Assembly (NCBI GenBank): GCA_959027945.1
Contig: CAUFRO010000001.1
Span: 124,001 to 188,000 of the forward strand
Length of the DNA stretch: 64,000 nt
Reading direction: 5' to 3'
From: an uncultured Collinsella sp.
GTDB taxonomy: Bacteria > Actinomycetota > Coriobacteriia > Coriobacteriales > Coriobacteriaceae
Part shown: positions 7,866 to 16,900 of the stretch, piece by piece
How positions within the stretch are numbered: the first letter of the stretch is position 1
Layout: each line of letters opens with the position of its first letter
Notes under the pieces: model-generated
The model's input: the letters and a program-made list of their open reading frames with translations, nothing else
What the model was told of the DNA's origin: nothing
Database searches by the model: none
Made by a program: the position numbers and the translations under genes

Positions 7866-8804
7866 CTAGTCCTGGAAGAGCGCCGTGGACAGGTAGCGCT
7901 CGCCGGTGTCGGCAAGCAGGGCCACGATGGTCTTGCCCTCGTTCTCGGGGCGCTTGGCCAGCTGCAGCGCGGCCCACACGGCGGCGCCGGACGAAATGCC
8001 CACGAGCACGCCCTCCTTGTGGCCCACGGCGCGGCCGGTGGCAAAGGCGTCGTCGTTCTCGACGGGGATGATTTCGTCGTAGACTTGGGTGTCGAGGACG
8101 TCGGGCACAAAGCCGGCGCCGATACCCTGGATCTTGTGCGGGCCGGCCTGGCCCTTGGAGAGCACCGGGGAGGTGGCGGGCTCGACGGCGACGACCTGAA
8201 TCTCGGGGTTTTGTTCCTTGAGGAACTCGCCCACGCCGGTCACGGTGCCGCCGGTGCCGACGCCGGCGACGAAGATGTCGACCTTGCCGTCGGTGTCCTC
8301 CCAGATCTCGGGGCCGGTCGTGGCCTTGTGGATGGCGGGGTTGGCGGGGTTCACAAACTGGCCGGCGATAATGCTGTTGGGGGTCTCCTTCTGCAGTTCC
8401 TCGGCCTTGGCGATGGCGCCCTTCATGCCCTTGGAGCCGTCGGTGAGCACGAGCTGTGCGCCATATGCCTGCATAAGCTTGCGGCGCTCGACGGACATGG
8501 TCTCGGGCATGGTAATGATCACCTTGTAGCCGCGAGCCGCCGCCACCGAGGCGATGCCGACGCCGGTGTTGCCGCTCGTGGGCTCGATGATGGTGTAGCC
8601 GCCGCCGCGCACGAGCTTGCCGGCCTTCTCGGCCTCGTCGATCATGTTCTTGGCGACGCGGTCTTTGACGGACCCGGCGGGGTTGAAGTATTCCAGCTTG
8701 ACGAGCACGCGGGCCTTGAGGTCCTCATCGGCCTCAAAGTGAGTGAGCTCCAGGAGCGGGGTGTGGCCGATAAGCTGATCGATGGACGCGTAAACCTTGC
8801 TCAT
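7866..8804 (-). CDS. cysK: cysteine synthase A (O-acetylserine sulfhydrylase)
   Basis: This 312-residue PLP enzyme makes cysteine from O-acetylserine and sulfide. The PLP lysine is K47 in NPAGSVKDR, the substrate loop is TSGNTG (76-81), and the phosphate-binding loop is GVGTGGTVTG. The C-terminal SSGAAV serine loop is present. The start ATG follows TTTGGAGG. It faces an Rrf2-type regulator gene across 253 bases. In Bacillus and Staphylococcus, CysK binds the Rrf2 protein CymR and makes it a cysteine-responsive repressor; the divergent arrangement suggests a similar circuit, which is an inference. Confidence 0.95.
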   Translation of the reverse strand: MSKVYASIDQLIGHTPLLELTHFEADEDLKARVLVKLEYFNPAGSVKDRVAKNMIDEAEKAGKLVRGGGYTIIEPTSGNTGVGIASVAAARGYKVIITMPETMSVERRKLMQAYGAQLVLTDGSKGMKGAIAKAEELQKETPNSIIAGQFVNPANPAIHKATTGPEIWEDTDGKVDIFVAGVGTGGTVTGVGEFLKEQNPEIQVVAVEPATSPVLSKGQAGPHKIQGIGAGFVPDVLDTQVYDEIIPVENDDAFATGRAVGHKEGVLVGISSGAAVWAALQLAKRPENEGKTIVALLADTGERYLSTALFQD

Positions 8805-8911
8805 GATGAACCTCCAAAGTGTTCAAATGACTGGATACCGTGTGGTTTTACGGTGTGTGTAGCAACGAAACCCACAAACCTTATAGGTTGTTCGTTTTGC
8901 TGTTGGCAAGC

Positions 8912-8940
8912 ATAGTAGACAGTAAAGCCTAGTAACGCAA
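8912..8940 (-). promoter_or_regulatory. promoter of cysK
   Basis: On the minus strand TTGCGT (8935-8940) and TACTAT (8912-8917) are 17 bases apart. Downstream, in the leader, is the inverted pair ACCGT/ACGGT (8836-8853), and near it an almost palindromic AACCTTATAGGTT. Both are possible operator sites for the neighbouring Rrf2 protein. Confidence 0.6.
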
Positions 8941-9057
8941 TAGGAAATAGAAGATTATTACGAGTCGATTAACCATCTTGACCGGAACGGGTATTTTCAA
9001 AACAAATTGTTCGGCTAGAATTTCTACGGACTAAATGACCGAAAGGCAGCACTATAC

Positions 9058-9486
9058 ATGTTGGTTTCTACTAAGGGCAGATATGCCCTGCGCGTTATGG
9101 TCGACCTGGCCGAGCACCAGGCAGCCGGTCGCATCCCGCTCAAAGAGATCGCGGCGCGCCAGGGGATTTCCGAGAAATATCTGGAGAACATCTTGGCTAC
9201 GCTCGTGCGCGCCAACATGCTTTCGGGTATGCGTGGCAAGGGCGGCGGCTATGTGCTCACGCGCCCGCCCGAGCAGTACACGGTGGGCGAGATCTTGCGC
9301 CTGACCGAGGGCAGTCTGGCGCCGGTCGCCTGCCTGGATGGCGACTGCAAGGGCTGCTCGCGTTCGGATGAGTGTCCCACGCTCGACGTGTGGAAGAACC
9401 TGGACAAGCTCATCAACGACTACCTCGACGGTGTGACGCTCGATCAACTAGTCGCTCCCAACCATGGCTACGACTACGTCATCTAA
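9058..9486 (+). CDS. Rrf2 family transcriptional regulator (CymR/IscR-like)
   Basis: This 142-residue winged-helix regulator has the Rrf2 start MLVSTKGRYALRVMVDLA and a recognition helix region at ISEKYLENILATLV (38-50), then the wing GKGGGYVL. Four cysteines (C92, C97, C100, C106) sit in the loop where IscR binds its Fe-S cluster, so it may sense Fe-S status or redox state. Its position divergent to cysK instead favours a CymR-like role in cysteine control; the sequence cannot decide. A TAGAAT -10-like box is at 9016-9021 and GAAAGG is before the start. A terminator follows. Confidence 0.88.
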   Translation: MLVSTKGRYALRVMVDLAEHQAAGRIPLKEIAARQGISEKYLENILATLVRANMLSGMRGKGGGYVLTRPPEQYTVGEILRLTEGSLAPVACLDGDCKGCSRSDECPTLDVWKNLDKLINDYLDGVTLDQLVAPNHGYDYVI

Positions 9487-9554
9487 CCCACACCTGCATT
9501 TGGGGACGGGGTGGAAATGGTAGATTCTCTCGCCCTTTGAGACTTGAAAAATAA

Positions 9555-9592
9555 GAAGGCCGTCCATTTTTGCGATGGGCGGCCTTCGTTTT
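9555..9592. terminator. bidirectional terminator
   Basis: A 13-base arm (9555-9567) pairs with 9575-9587, one mismatch, followed by CGTTTT on the plus strand and preceded by an A-rich run. It sits between the convergent Rrf2 and YvlD-like genes. A GGGGACGGGG stretch at 9499-9508 resembles half of the palindromes found elsewhere in the window. Confidence 0.75.
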
Positions 9593-9627
9593 GGGCTGTT
9601 GAGACGGACACGGTCGGAATGGCCGTT

Positions 9628-9993
9628 TTAGTCCTCGGCGATGCTGTCGAGGATGCTGCGCGTGATGGACACCAGGATGCTGCCCATAAAGGCCGATCCA
9701 AAGCTGGCGATGGAGATGCCGACGCCCAGCAGGTTGACCGACAGGTAGCTCGCGAGCTCAAGCATAAAGCTGTTGACGACAAGCTGGAAAATGCCCAGCG
9801 TAATGATCGTGAGCGGCAGCGAGATGACCGTGAGGAACGGTTTGACGAACGAATCGACAATGTTCAGGAACAGTCCCACAAAGGCAAAGCAGACCCAGGT
9901 CTCGGCAAAGCCGAAGGGTTGGATACCGGGGACGAGGAACGTGGCGATCGCGATGGCGATCGAGGTGAAGAGCCAGTTAAGCATAAAGCGCAT
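9628..9993 (-). CDS. YvlD / phage-holin-family membrane protein
   Basis: A 121-residue very hydrophobic protein with about four membrane segments (MLNWLFTSIAIAIATFLV, WVCFAFVGLFLNIV, FLTVISLPLTIITLGIF, and a glycine-rich C-terminal pair). NIVDSFVKPFLTVISLPLTIITLG is characteristic of the PF04020 'phage holin family 4 superfamily IV' proteins, which are ordinary chromosomal membrane proteins such as YvlD, often tied to envelope stress. No phage genes are nearby. The start ATG 9993 has GAAAGG upstream. Confidence 0.85.
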   Translation of the reverse strand: MRFMLNWLFTSIAIAIATFLVPGIQPFGFAETWVCFAFVGLFLNIVDSFVKPFLTVISLPLTIITLGIFQLVVNSFMLELASYLSVNLLGVGISIASFGSAFMGSILVSITRSILDSIAED

Positions 9994-10317
9994 GGCGTGA
10001 ATCCTTTCTTGCGCCGGGATTGCTGGCGTCGCGTGAAGCGGCTTACGGCGGCGACCTGGATGGTTGCGCGGGCGCGCCGCGGTGTTTGGGCGCCCATTGT
10101 CTCAAATATTCGTGGAGCTTACGTGCGCATATGGTTTCTAAACGGCGTTCGTCCTGAAAAACGCGCCGCTGGCAGAGAGTCTTGTCGCTTTAGTTTGGTG
10201 GTGTGCTACACTGCTACGGGCAAAAGCCACAGGCGTTGCCCTATTGCATAGAACGGGCGAACGATGCCCGATGTCAGTATCAACTTCGATGCCTTTTGGC
10301 GGGTTTGGCGGTGATCG
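9994..10317. other. intergenic region with promoter and short Trp-containing frame
   Basis: The region separates divergent genes. A TACACT box at about 10206-10211 is a likely -10 for the TrpR-like gene. A 16-codon frame at 10264-10314 (MPDVSINFDAFWRVWR) has two Trp codons near its end and stops 3 bases before the TrpR-like ATG, in the same frame. It may be a leader peptide or chance; no clear ribosome site precedes it. Nothing else is seen. Confidence 0.35.
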
Positions 10318-10617
10318 ATGAATATCGAGAACATGTTTGACAAGCCTGATGTCAAGCAGCTGGTCCACGCATTTAGCCTTTTGGACGACGAGAAGGATAT
10401 CCAAGCGTTTTTGACCGATATCTGCACGCCGCGCGAGATTTGCGACCTTTCTCAGCGTTTGCAGGTTGCGCGCTATTTGGACGAGGGCGAGCCTTATGTT
10501 GAGGTTCAGGCCCGTACCGGCGCTTCGTCCACCACGGTGAGCCGCGTTTCAAAGGCGCTGAACGGCGAGTACGGTGGCTACCGCAAGATCCTCATCAAAC
10601 TGGAGGATGGCGAGTAG
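10318..10617 (+). CDS. YerC/YecD family TrpR-related protein
   Basis: A 99-residue helical DNA-binding protein of the TrpR superfamily. TPREICDLSQRLQVARYLDEG followed by YVEVQARTGASSTTVSRVSKAL (about 55-76) is the typical helix-turn-helix of YerC/YecD proteins, whose ligand is not established. The C-terminus GGYRKILIKLE is also typical. The start has only a weak GGCGGTG site. It stands alone, ahead of a terminator and the addB gene. Confidence 0.88.
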   Translation: MNIENMFDKPDVKQLVHAFSLLDDEKDIQAFLTDICTPREICDLSQRLQVARYLDEGEPYVEVQARTGASSTTVSRVSKALNGEYGGYRKILIKLEDGE

Positions 10618-10643
10618 GCCAGCGGCAAAAATAAATTGCGCAG

Positions 10644-10669
10644 AACCGTCCCTTCGGGGGCGGTTTTTT
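10644..10669 (+). terminator. intrinsic terminator of the TrpR-like gene
   Basis: A 9-bp stem (10644-10652 with 10657-10665, one G-U pair), a TTCG loop and six T residues. Confidence 0.88.
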
Positions 10670-10754
10670 GATCCCTCGGGGACGGGGGAAACGGATCACC
10701 GGGTTAGACTGACCCCCTCGTTGATCCGTTTTCCTCCGTCCCCAAGGGATCAAA
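10667..10754. repeat. long imperfect inverted repeat (GGGGACGGGGG family)
   Basis: Outer arms TTTGATCCC/GGGATCAAA continue inward through GGGGACGG/CCGTCCCC to GGATCA/TGATCC, giving arms of about 32 bases around a 20-odd base centre. It starts inside the T run of the preceding terminator. The GGGACGG core links it to the element at 21553-21661. Confidence 0.7.
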
Positions 10755-10836
10755 TCTGTTGGCGTGGGGCAAATCTGTCCGCGTGGGCGGGTAGGATGGA
10801 TGCATTGATTATTGCGAACGGTTTGAGTGGAGGACC

Positions 10837-13800
10837 ATGCCTGTTCGAATCTATACCACCAATACCGGTACGGACTTGAGCGATGCCGAGGCGGCGTTGC
10901 TCGCCGACCTGGTTGCCCGCCACGGGCGTGCTGTATTGCTGGCGCCCTCGTTTGCCGAGCTCGACGTGTGCCGTCACGATGCTGCGGTTGCTGGCGCCTC
11001 GCTGGGCGTTGACTACAAAACCCCAGCGTCGTGGCTCCGCTCGCTGTGGGAGCTTATGGGCGATGGCCGCAGCTTCGTCGACAACATGCAGCGCCAGATG
11101 CTGTTCTCGGACATGATCGCCCGTCGCGACGATGCCGACCTGCAGCCGCTTTCGCGCAGTCAGGGTACGGTGCGCATGCTCGCGCGCATGGCCCGCGATG
11201 TGCTGTCGGGCGTAGCGGGAACGACGGCCGAGCGATGCCGTGCCAACAATTGCCGGCCCGATCCCAAGAGCGACGCCGAGGCTCGCGTGTTCGAGCTGTT
11301 GAGTGCCTATGCGAGCGGCTTGGACCGTCGAGGCATGGTCGAGTCCTGCGAGGCTGCTGACCTTATGGCCGACGCTTTGGCCGACAGCCTACCGGCGTGC
11401 GCCCGCGCGGTATGTGTGCGCGGCGTCACGTCGTTTACGCACGGCCTGCTCGAGTTGCTGTCCGCCGTGGCAAACAACGGGGGAGAGGTCGTTGTGCTGC
11501 TTGCCCGCGAGCAGGCGGCAATGCGCGAGGACCTGGCTGCTGCCTTTGATGCCCGCGGTGTGCTGTTTGAGGCCGCGCCGCTGGGGGAGGGTGCCGCCGC
11601 GCCCCAGACTGCCTTCAAGTCCGCCGCTCAGCCTGCCTTTATAGAGGTTGCCGGCCCTCACGCCCGTGCCCACGCCTATGTGGATGCAATCGATGAGCTG
11701 GTAAAAACGTGTGAGGACGTCGCGGTCGACGGCGGTGCCACGGCGTCCGCGGACGCCGTGCGCGTGCTCGTGGTGTCTGCCCGGGCGCCCCAGCTGTTCG
11801 GTGAACTCGCTGCCCGTTTGGCGGCGCGTCACATTGCTGCTGAGACAATCGAGTTCACGGCGTTTTCCCAATCCATCGCGGGCAGGCAGTTCACGGCGCT
11901 CGCCAATCTGATCGAGCGCATGAAGGCCGCCGACGAGGGCACCGCCTCCAAGACCGAGTGGTGGCCCGCGCCGGAGCTTACCGACTGGATTTACAGTCCG
12001 CTTTCGGGTGCCGACGCCGCCAGCGCGCGCACCTTCGACAAGAACATGCGCCTGTCGCGCGGCAAGACCGCCATGGCCGTCAAAAGCCTGCTGCAGAGCG
12101 TGCAGGGCCAGGTCAGGGGCACGCGCAAGGCCGCCAGCGATGAGAACTGGTTTAAGAACGTGCCGTGCGTGGTCTCGGACGTGTTCCAAGCGCTGTGGCG
12201 CGACAAACCCGTGACGGCGCTCAAGGCAATGCTCGCCGTCGCCGAGGCGTTGCCCGATCGCGCCCTTGGAGGCTTTGACGGTCAGGCTCGTCGCCAGGCG
12301 GAGACCGCCCTACTGCGACATGCCATCGACATCCTTATGAACGACGCCCGCGCGCTCGACGTGTCGCAGGCCGCGACCGTGCCGGTTCTCGACGGCGTTC
12401 GAACCAAGGTGGACAAGCGCAGTACCGCCTACGATTACGAGACCTATGAGGTCGATCGCACACCACGAGCACAAGTGCGCTTCGCGTCGCTTGCCGATGC
12501 GTCGGTTCTTCGCCCTGGCAGCTACGATGCCGTGCTGTTTGCCGACGTCGACCTGGACAGTTATCCGCTCTCACATGAGGAGGGCCCGCTGGCCACGCTG
12601 ACGGCAGAGTTGGATCGCAACGGTGTGACGCTTGAGCCCGCGGCCCTGCTGCGTGTGCGCTTTGGCCGCGCGATGCAGGCCGCGCGCGGTCCGGTTGCGC
12701 TTGCCCGCGTGACGCACGATCGCCAGGCACGCGAGTGCTACCCGGCTGCCGTGTGGACCGAGCTGCGGGCGCACGCCGAGACTGCCGGCGCCGCCCAGGT
12801 GACATGCGTGGGCGAGGGCGGTATCGTCGCCGATTTTGATCCAGCGGCCGGCGAGGGCATCGAGTGCAAGCGCGTCGCGTGCGAGGCTCCTCAGCATTTG
12901 AGTGAGGCGGCTGTGCCGTACCTGGTCCTGCGCCGCCGCGATGGCGAGGACGAGAACGCGCCGCTCGTGCCGCGCCTGACGTCCGCCTCGCAGATTGAGG
13001 CGTACTCGACATGCCCGCTGTGCTGGTTCGTGTCGTATCGCGTGAAGCCCCAGTCCATCGACGCGGGCTTTGGCAACATGGAGAAGGGCAACTTTGTCCA
13101 CGACGTGCTGGAGCACCTGCATGCCCGCCTGCCCCAGGAGGGCATGGAACGCGTGACGCCCGAGAATCTGCCGCGCGCTCAGGAGCTGCTGCGCGAGGTC
13201 TTTGACGAGACGTTGGCCGAGCACGCCGGCAAGCGAGGCACGGAGGGCCCGCTGGTGCCGCTTTCTGCGGTGGAGGAGCGCCAGGTGGCCGAGATTTTGC
13301 CGCAGCTGGAGGGCGTGCTTGCCTACGAGTCCGAGGCACTTGCCCCCTTTGCCCCGCGCTACCTGGAGTTCGCCTTCAACGAGCTCAAGGTCGAGTATGC
13401 CGGTTGGCCGCTTGGCGGGCGCATCGACCGCGTGGACGTGGACGCCGAGAATCGTGCCGTGGTGATCGACTACAAGCATCGCACGGGCGTTGAGGAGTTT
13501 AAGCTCGCCGACCCCACGGTGCGCGACGAGGAATCGGGTACGGCGCCCATCGACGATCCGCGCTGGTTGCCGCCCCATACCCAAACGCTCATCTACGCGC
13601 AGGCCATGCGCCGGGCGCTGGATTTGGACACCCGCGCGGCGCTCTACTTTTCGACCAAGGGCGGCAAGCCGGCGCTGCGAGGCGCCGCGAGTGCCGAGCT
13701 GCTCGAGGAAGAGCGCGGCGACGGTCGCATCCCGGGCCTCAAGAAGGGCTTTCCGGGCGAGGGCGGCAGCATGGACTTCGACGCCCTGCTCGATCGTGTG

Positions 13801-13935
13801 GAGGCCGGCATCGCCGAGCGCCTGCGCGAGCTCGAGGCGGGCAACGTTGCCGCCGTCGACCCGATGTCGGCTCAGGCCGCGCATGCGCGCTGCTCGTATA
13901 ACCACGAAGGAACGTTTGTAAGGAGGGACGTGTAG
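10837..13935 (+). CDS. addB: AddB-like helicase-nuclease subunit
   Basis: The 1032-residue partner of AddA in the double-strand-break resection nuclease. The N-terminus lacks an intact Walker A, as in many AddB-type proteins where the helicase domain is inactive. The C-terminal PD-(D/E)XK nuclease is clear: GNFVHDVLEHLH, GGRIDRVDVD and AVVIDYKHRTG (about residues 750-885). AddB normally has an Fe-S staple of one upstream Cys plus a C-terminal CX2CX5C. Here the upstream YSTCPLC is present, but the C-terminus offers only one Cys (ARCSY), so the cluster may be absent or altered. GGAGG precedes ATG 10837. The addA start is 3 bases after the stop. Confidence 0.85.
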   Translation: MPVRIYTTNTGTDLSDAEAALLADLVARHGRAVLLAPSFAELDVCRHDAAVAGASLGVDYKTPASWLRSLWELMGDGRSFVDNMQRQMLFSDMIARRDDADLQPLSRSQGTVRMLARMARDVLSGVAGTTAERCRANNCRPDPKSDAEARVFELLSAYASGLDRRGMVESCEAADLMADALADSLPACARAVCVRGVTSFTHGLLELLSAVANNGGEVVVLLAREQAAMREDLAAAFDARGVLFEAAPLGEGAAAPQTAFKSAAQPAFIEVAGPHARAHAYVDAIDELVKTCEDVAVDGGATASADAVRVLVVSARAPQLFGELAARLAARHIAAETIEFTAFSQSIAGRQFTALANLIERMKAADEGTASKTEWWPAPELTDWIYSPLSGADAASARTFDKNMRLSRGKTAMAVKSLLQSVQGQVRGTRKAASDENWFKNVPCVVSDVFQALWRDKPVTALKAMLAVAEALPDRALGGFDGQARRQAETALLRHAIDILMNDARALDVSQAATVPVLDGVRTKVDKRSTAYDYETYEVDRTPRAQVRFASLADASVLRPGSYDAVLFADVDLDSYPLSHEEGPLATLTAELDRNGVTLEPAALLRVRFGRAMQAARGPVALARVTHDRQARECYPAAVWTELRAHAETAGAAQVTCVGEGGIVADFDPAAGEGIECKRVACEAPQHLSEAAVPYLVLRRRDGEDENAPLVPRLTSASQIEAYSTCPLCWFVSYRVKPQSIDAGFGNMEKGNFVHDVLEHLHARLPQEGMERVTPENLPRAQELLREVFDETLAEHAGKRGTEGPLVPLSAVEERQVAEILPQLEGVLAYESEALAPFAPRYLEFAFNELKVEYAGWPLGGRIDRVDVDAENRAVVIDYKHRTGVEEFKLADPTVRDEESGTAPIDDPRWLPPHTQTLIYAQAMRRALDLDTRAALYFSTKGGKPALRGAASAELLEEERGDGRIPGLKKGFPGEGGSMDFDALLDRVEAGIAERLRELEAGNVAAVDPMSAQAAHARCSYNHEGTFVRRDV

Positions 13936-13938
13936 ACC

Positions 13939-16900
13939 ATGGATCTTTCGACTTTGATGCCGCAACAGCTGCGGATCGTCAAAACGCTCGACCGTCCGCT
14001 GTTTGTCTCGGCGGGCGCCGGTTCGGGCAAGACCTTTACCCTTACGCGCCGCATCGTCTACGCGCTCTCGCCCGAGTCTGGTCCGTTCGTTGAGCATCTG
14101 GACCAGGTGCTCGCCATTACCTTTACCAAAGATGCCGCGGCCGAGATCCGTGACCGCGTGCGCCGCGCGCTCATCGACGAGGGCATGGACGAGGAGGCTC
14201 TGACCGTCGACGATGCGTGGATCTCGACCATTCACGGCATGTGTTCGCGCATCCTGCGCGCGCATGCGCTGGAGCTGGGCATCGACCCCGAGTTCACGGT
14301 GCTCACCGATACCGACGAGCTTATGGACCAGGCTGTTGAGCATGTGCTGGCCCGCGCGACGGCGCCCGATGCCGCCCCCGAGCTCGCGGCATCGCTCAAG
14401 GCCCTCTACGCCTGGTATCCCATGGCGGGCGAGGGCGGCCCCTTTGGCGCCGGCACCACCATCAAGGGCCTGGTGCGCGAGCTGCTGGAGCTCTCGAGCC
14501 AGCTGCCGGGCGGTATGGACGACGTGCGCGTGGCGCGCGGCCAGGCCGATACCTCGGCACTTGCCGATGCCTATCGCGCGGCGCTGGGCGTAAGCAAGGC
14601 CGCGACCGAGAAGGCACAGATGGCGCTCGATGCCATCGATGCATTCGAGGCCAGCGGCAAGACCATGGCCGATGCGGCGCGACTCATGATGTCGTGCACC
14701 ATGCCGCGCGCGAGCAAGGCGTTCCCCAAGGAGCAGGTCGAGCTGCTCAAGGCCGAGGCTGCCGATGCATTTATCAATATCGCGCTGGCCTGCGGTGGTC
14801 CCGCGCTCGATGCGCTGGTGGGCTTGGCCCGCTCTGTAGAGGCCGAGTATCGCGCGCTGAAGGCCGGCCAGTCTGCCCTCGACAACAACGACCTGCTGCG
14901 CATGGCCTACGAGGCCCTGCGCGATTACCCGGCCATTCGCGCTGCGTACGAGGGCCGCTTTAAGATGGTCATGATCGATGAGTTTCAGGATACCGACCAG
15001 ATGCAGGTCGATCTGATCCGCTACCTGACGGGTGCGGGGGAGCGCGCGCTGTGTACCGTGGGCGATGCGCAGCAGTCGATCTATCGCTTCCGCGGCGCCG
15101 AGGTCGAGGTCTTCCGTCGCCAGGAGCGCAAAGTGGGATCGACGGCGGCGTCCGAGACGGTTGCCACGCTGGATGTCCCCACCGGCGAGCTCGTCAAGCT
15201 CGTGCGCAACTTCCGCAGTCACGACGAGGTACTGCGTTACGTGGCACGCGTCTTCGACGGCGATGACGGCGGCCTGATGCAGGGCTTTTTGGATCTTGAG
15301 GCGAGCGACGGCCGCAAGGACACGCTGGTGGCAGATGCCTCGCGTCGCCAGGCCCTCTTTGTTGCCGGCGGCAGCACGCAGGAGCGCACACAGGCCAAGG
15401 CCCGTGCAATCGCGGAGCGATTCCGCGCGCTTGCCGATGCCGGCCAGCCCCAGGGCGGCATGGTGCTGCTGCTGGGTCGCATGACCAACGCAGACGTCTA
15501 CGCACAGGCCTTCCGCGACCAGGGGCTCGACTGCGTCATCGCGGGCGGCTCGGTCTTTGCCCAAGCCGCCGAGGTGCAGACGGTGCGCGCCCTGGTTTGT
15601 GCGCTCGCCAATCCGGCCGATACGGCGCAGGGCCTTATGCCGCTGCTGGCCTCGCCGATGTTTGCGCTCGGCGCCCAGGAGTTCCTAGCGCTGGCGACCA
15701 AGCTCGACGAGCAGACGGGGGAGACCTCGCGCAGGAATATCGACGTGGGCATCATGAGCGATTCCGATGTGCCGGGCCTGCAAGACCTGCCGCTCGTGAC
15801 GCGCGCCCGCGAGGTACTGCGGTATGCGCTTCGTCGCGTGGGCCGCGATTCGTTCGCAGCCATCGCGCGCGACGTGGTCAACGCCTCCGGCTGGTTTGTG
15901 CGTCTGGCACAGCGTGGTCCCGAGGGCAAGGCCATTGCCGCCAACGTGCTCAAGGCGCTCGACGCTGTGGCCGAGGCGGAGGCCGAGTTCGGCAACTCGC
16001 CGCGTTCCATCGCGCTTGCCTTCGATCGCTTCCTGGCGGGCAAGGAAGCCCCGGGTGCCCTCAACGAGGAGGGCGACGGCGCGGTGCGCATCATGACGGT
16101 GCACGCATCCAAGGGCCTGGAATATCCGGTCGTGGCGGTCGCCGAGTGCTTTGGCGTGCGCAAATCGTCCGGTGCGGCTCAGATGGGGCGTGTCGAGGGC
16201 GGGGCGCAGGTCGTGGCACTGCCTGCACGCTTCGACGGCGTTAAGCTCGCCGACGGAACCTTTGTGAAGGGCGACGACGTTAAAAAGCAGTTTGAGCATG
16301 CGTTTAAGGGCAAGGGCACGTCGCTATGGCTGCCGCCGGAGCTCATGGAGGACGTCTGCGCGACGGGTTCTCCCGCTGAGGCATTTGCTCGCCTGCGCAA
16401 CGACGACCTGCAGCTTTCGCTCGAAGAGCGGGCTCGTTTGCTCTATGTCGCCATGACGCGTGCGCGCGAGCTGGTGATCTTGGCGATGGATGCCGGCGTG
16501 AGCCGTGGCAAGGTGACGGCGCCGACCTTCGACGTCGAGACCGATCTGACCTACGACGTGCTGCGACGTATTTTGCCGACCGACGCTCTGGACATGCCAC
16601 AGCTCGATAGTGATTGTTTGACGTTCGACAACTCCAAGCCGGGCGACTACGAGCTCATTTCGCTCGCGGACTTTACCTTTGGCGAGCAGGCGTTTGAGGC
16701 CAACGCTTCGCTGGATGCCGAGGGCAGGCTTGTCCGCGGCGATGCGGAGCCGGAGGGCGCCGGTGCAGATGCCCGCGCCGCCGTTCCCGGTCCTGCCGAC
16801 CCTGAGCCCGATGCGTTTGAGCTCGTGTATCCCCAGGCGGTGGGCGTGCGAATGGGCATCTGCCCGTATCCGGCGCGCGATTCGTACAGCTACTCGTCAA

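Noticed and set aside
9628..9993. A phage remnant, suggested by the 'phage holin' family name
   Set aside because: YvlD-type proteins are chromosomal. No other phage gene, integrase or att site is nearby.
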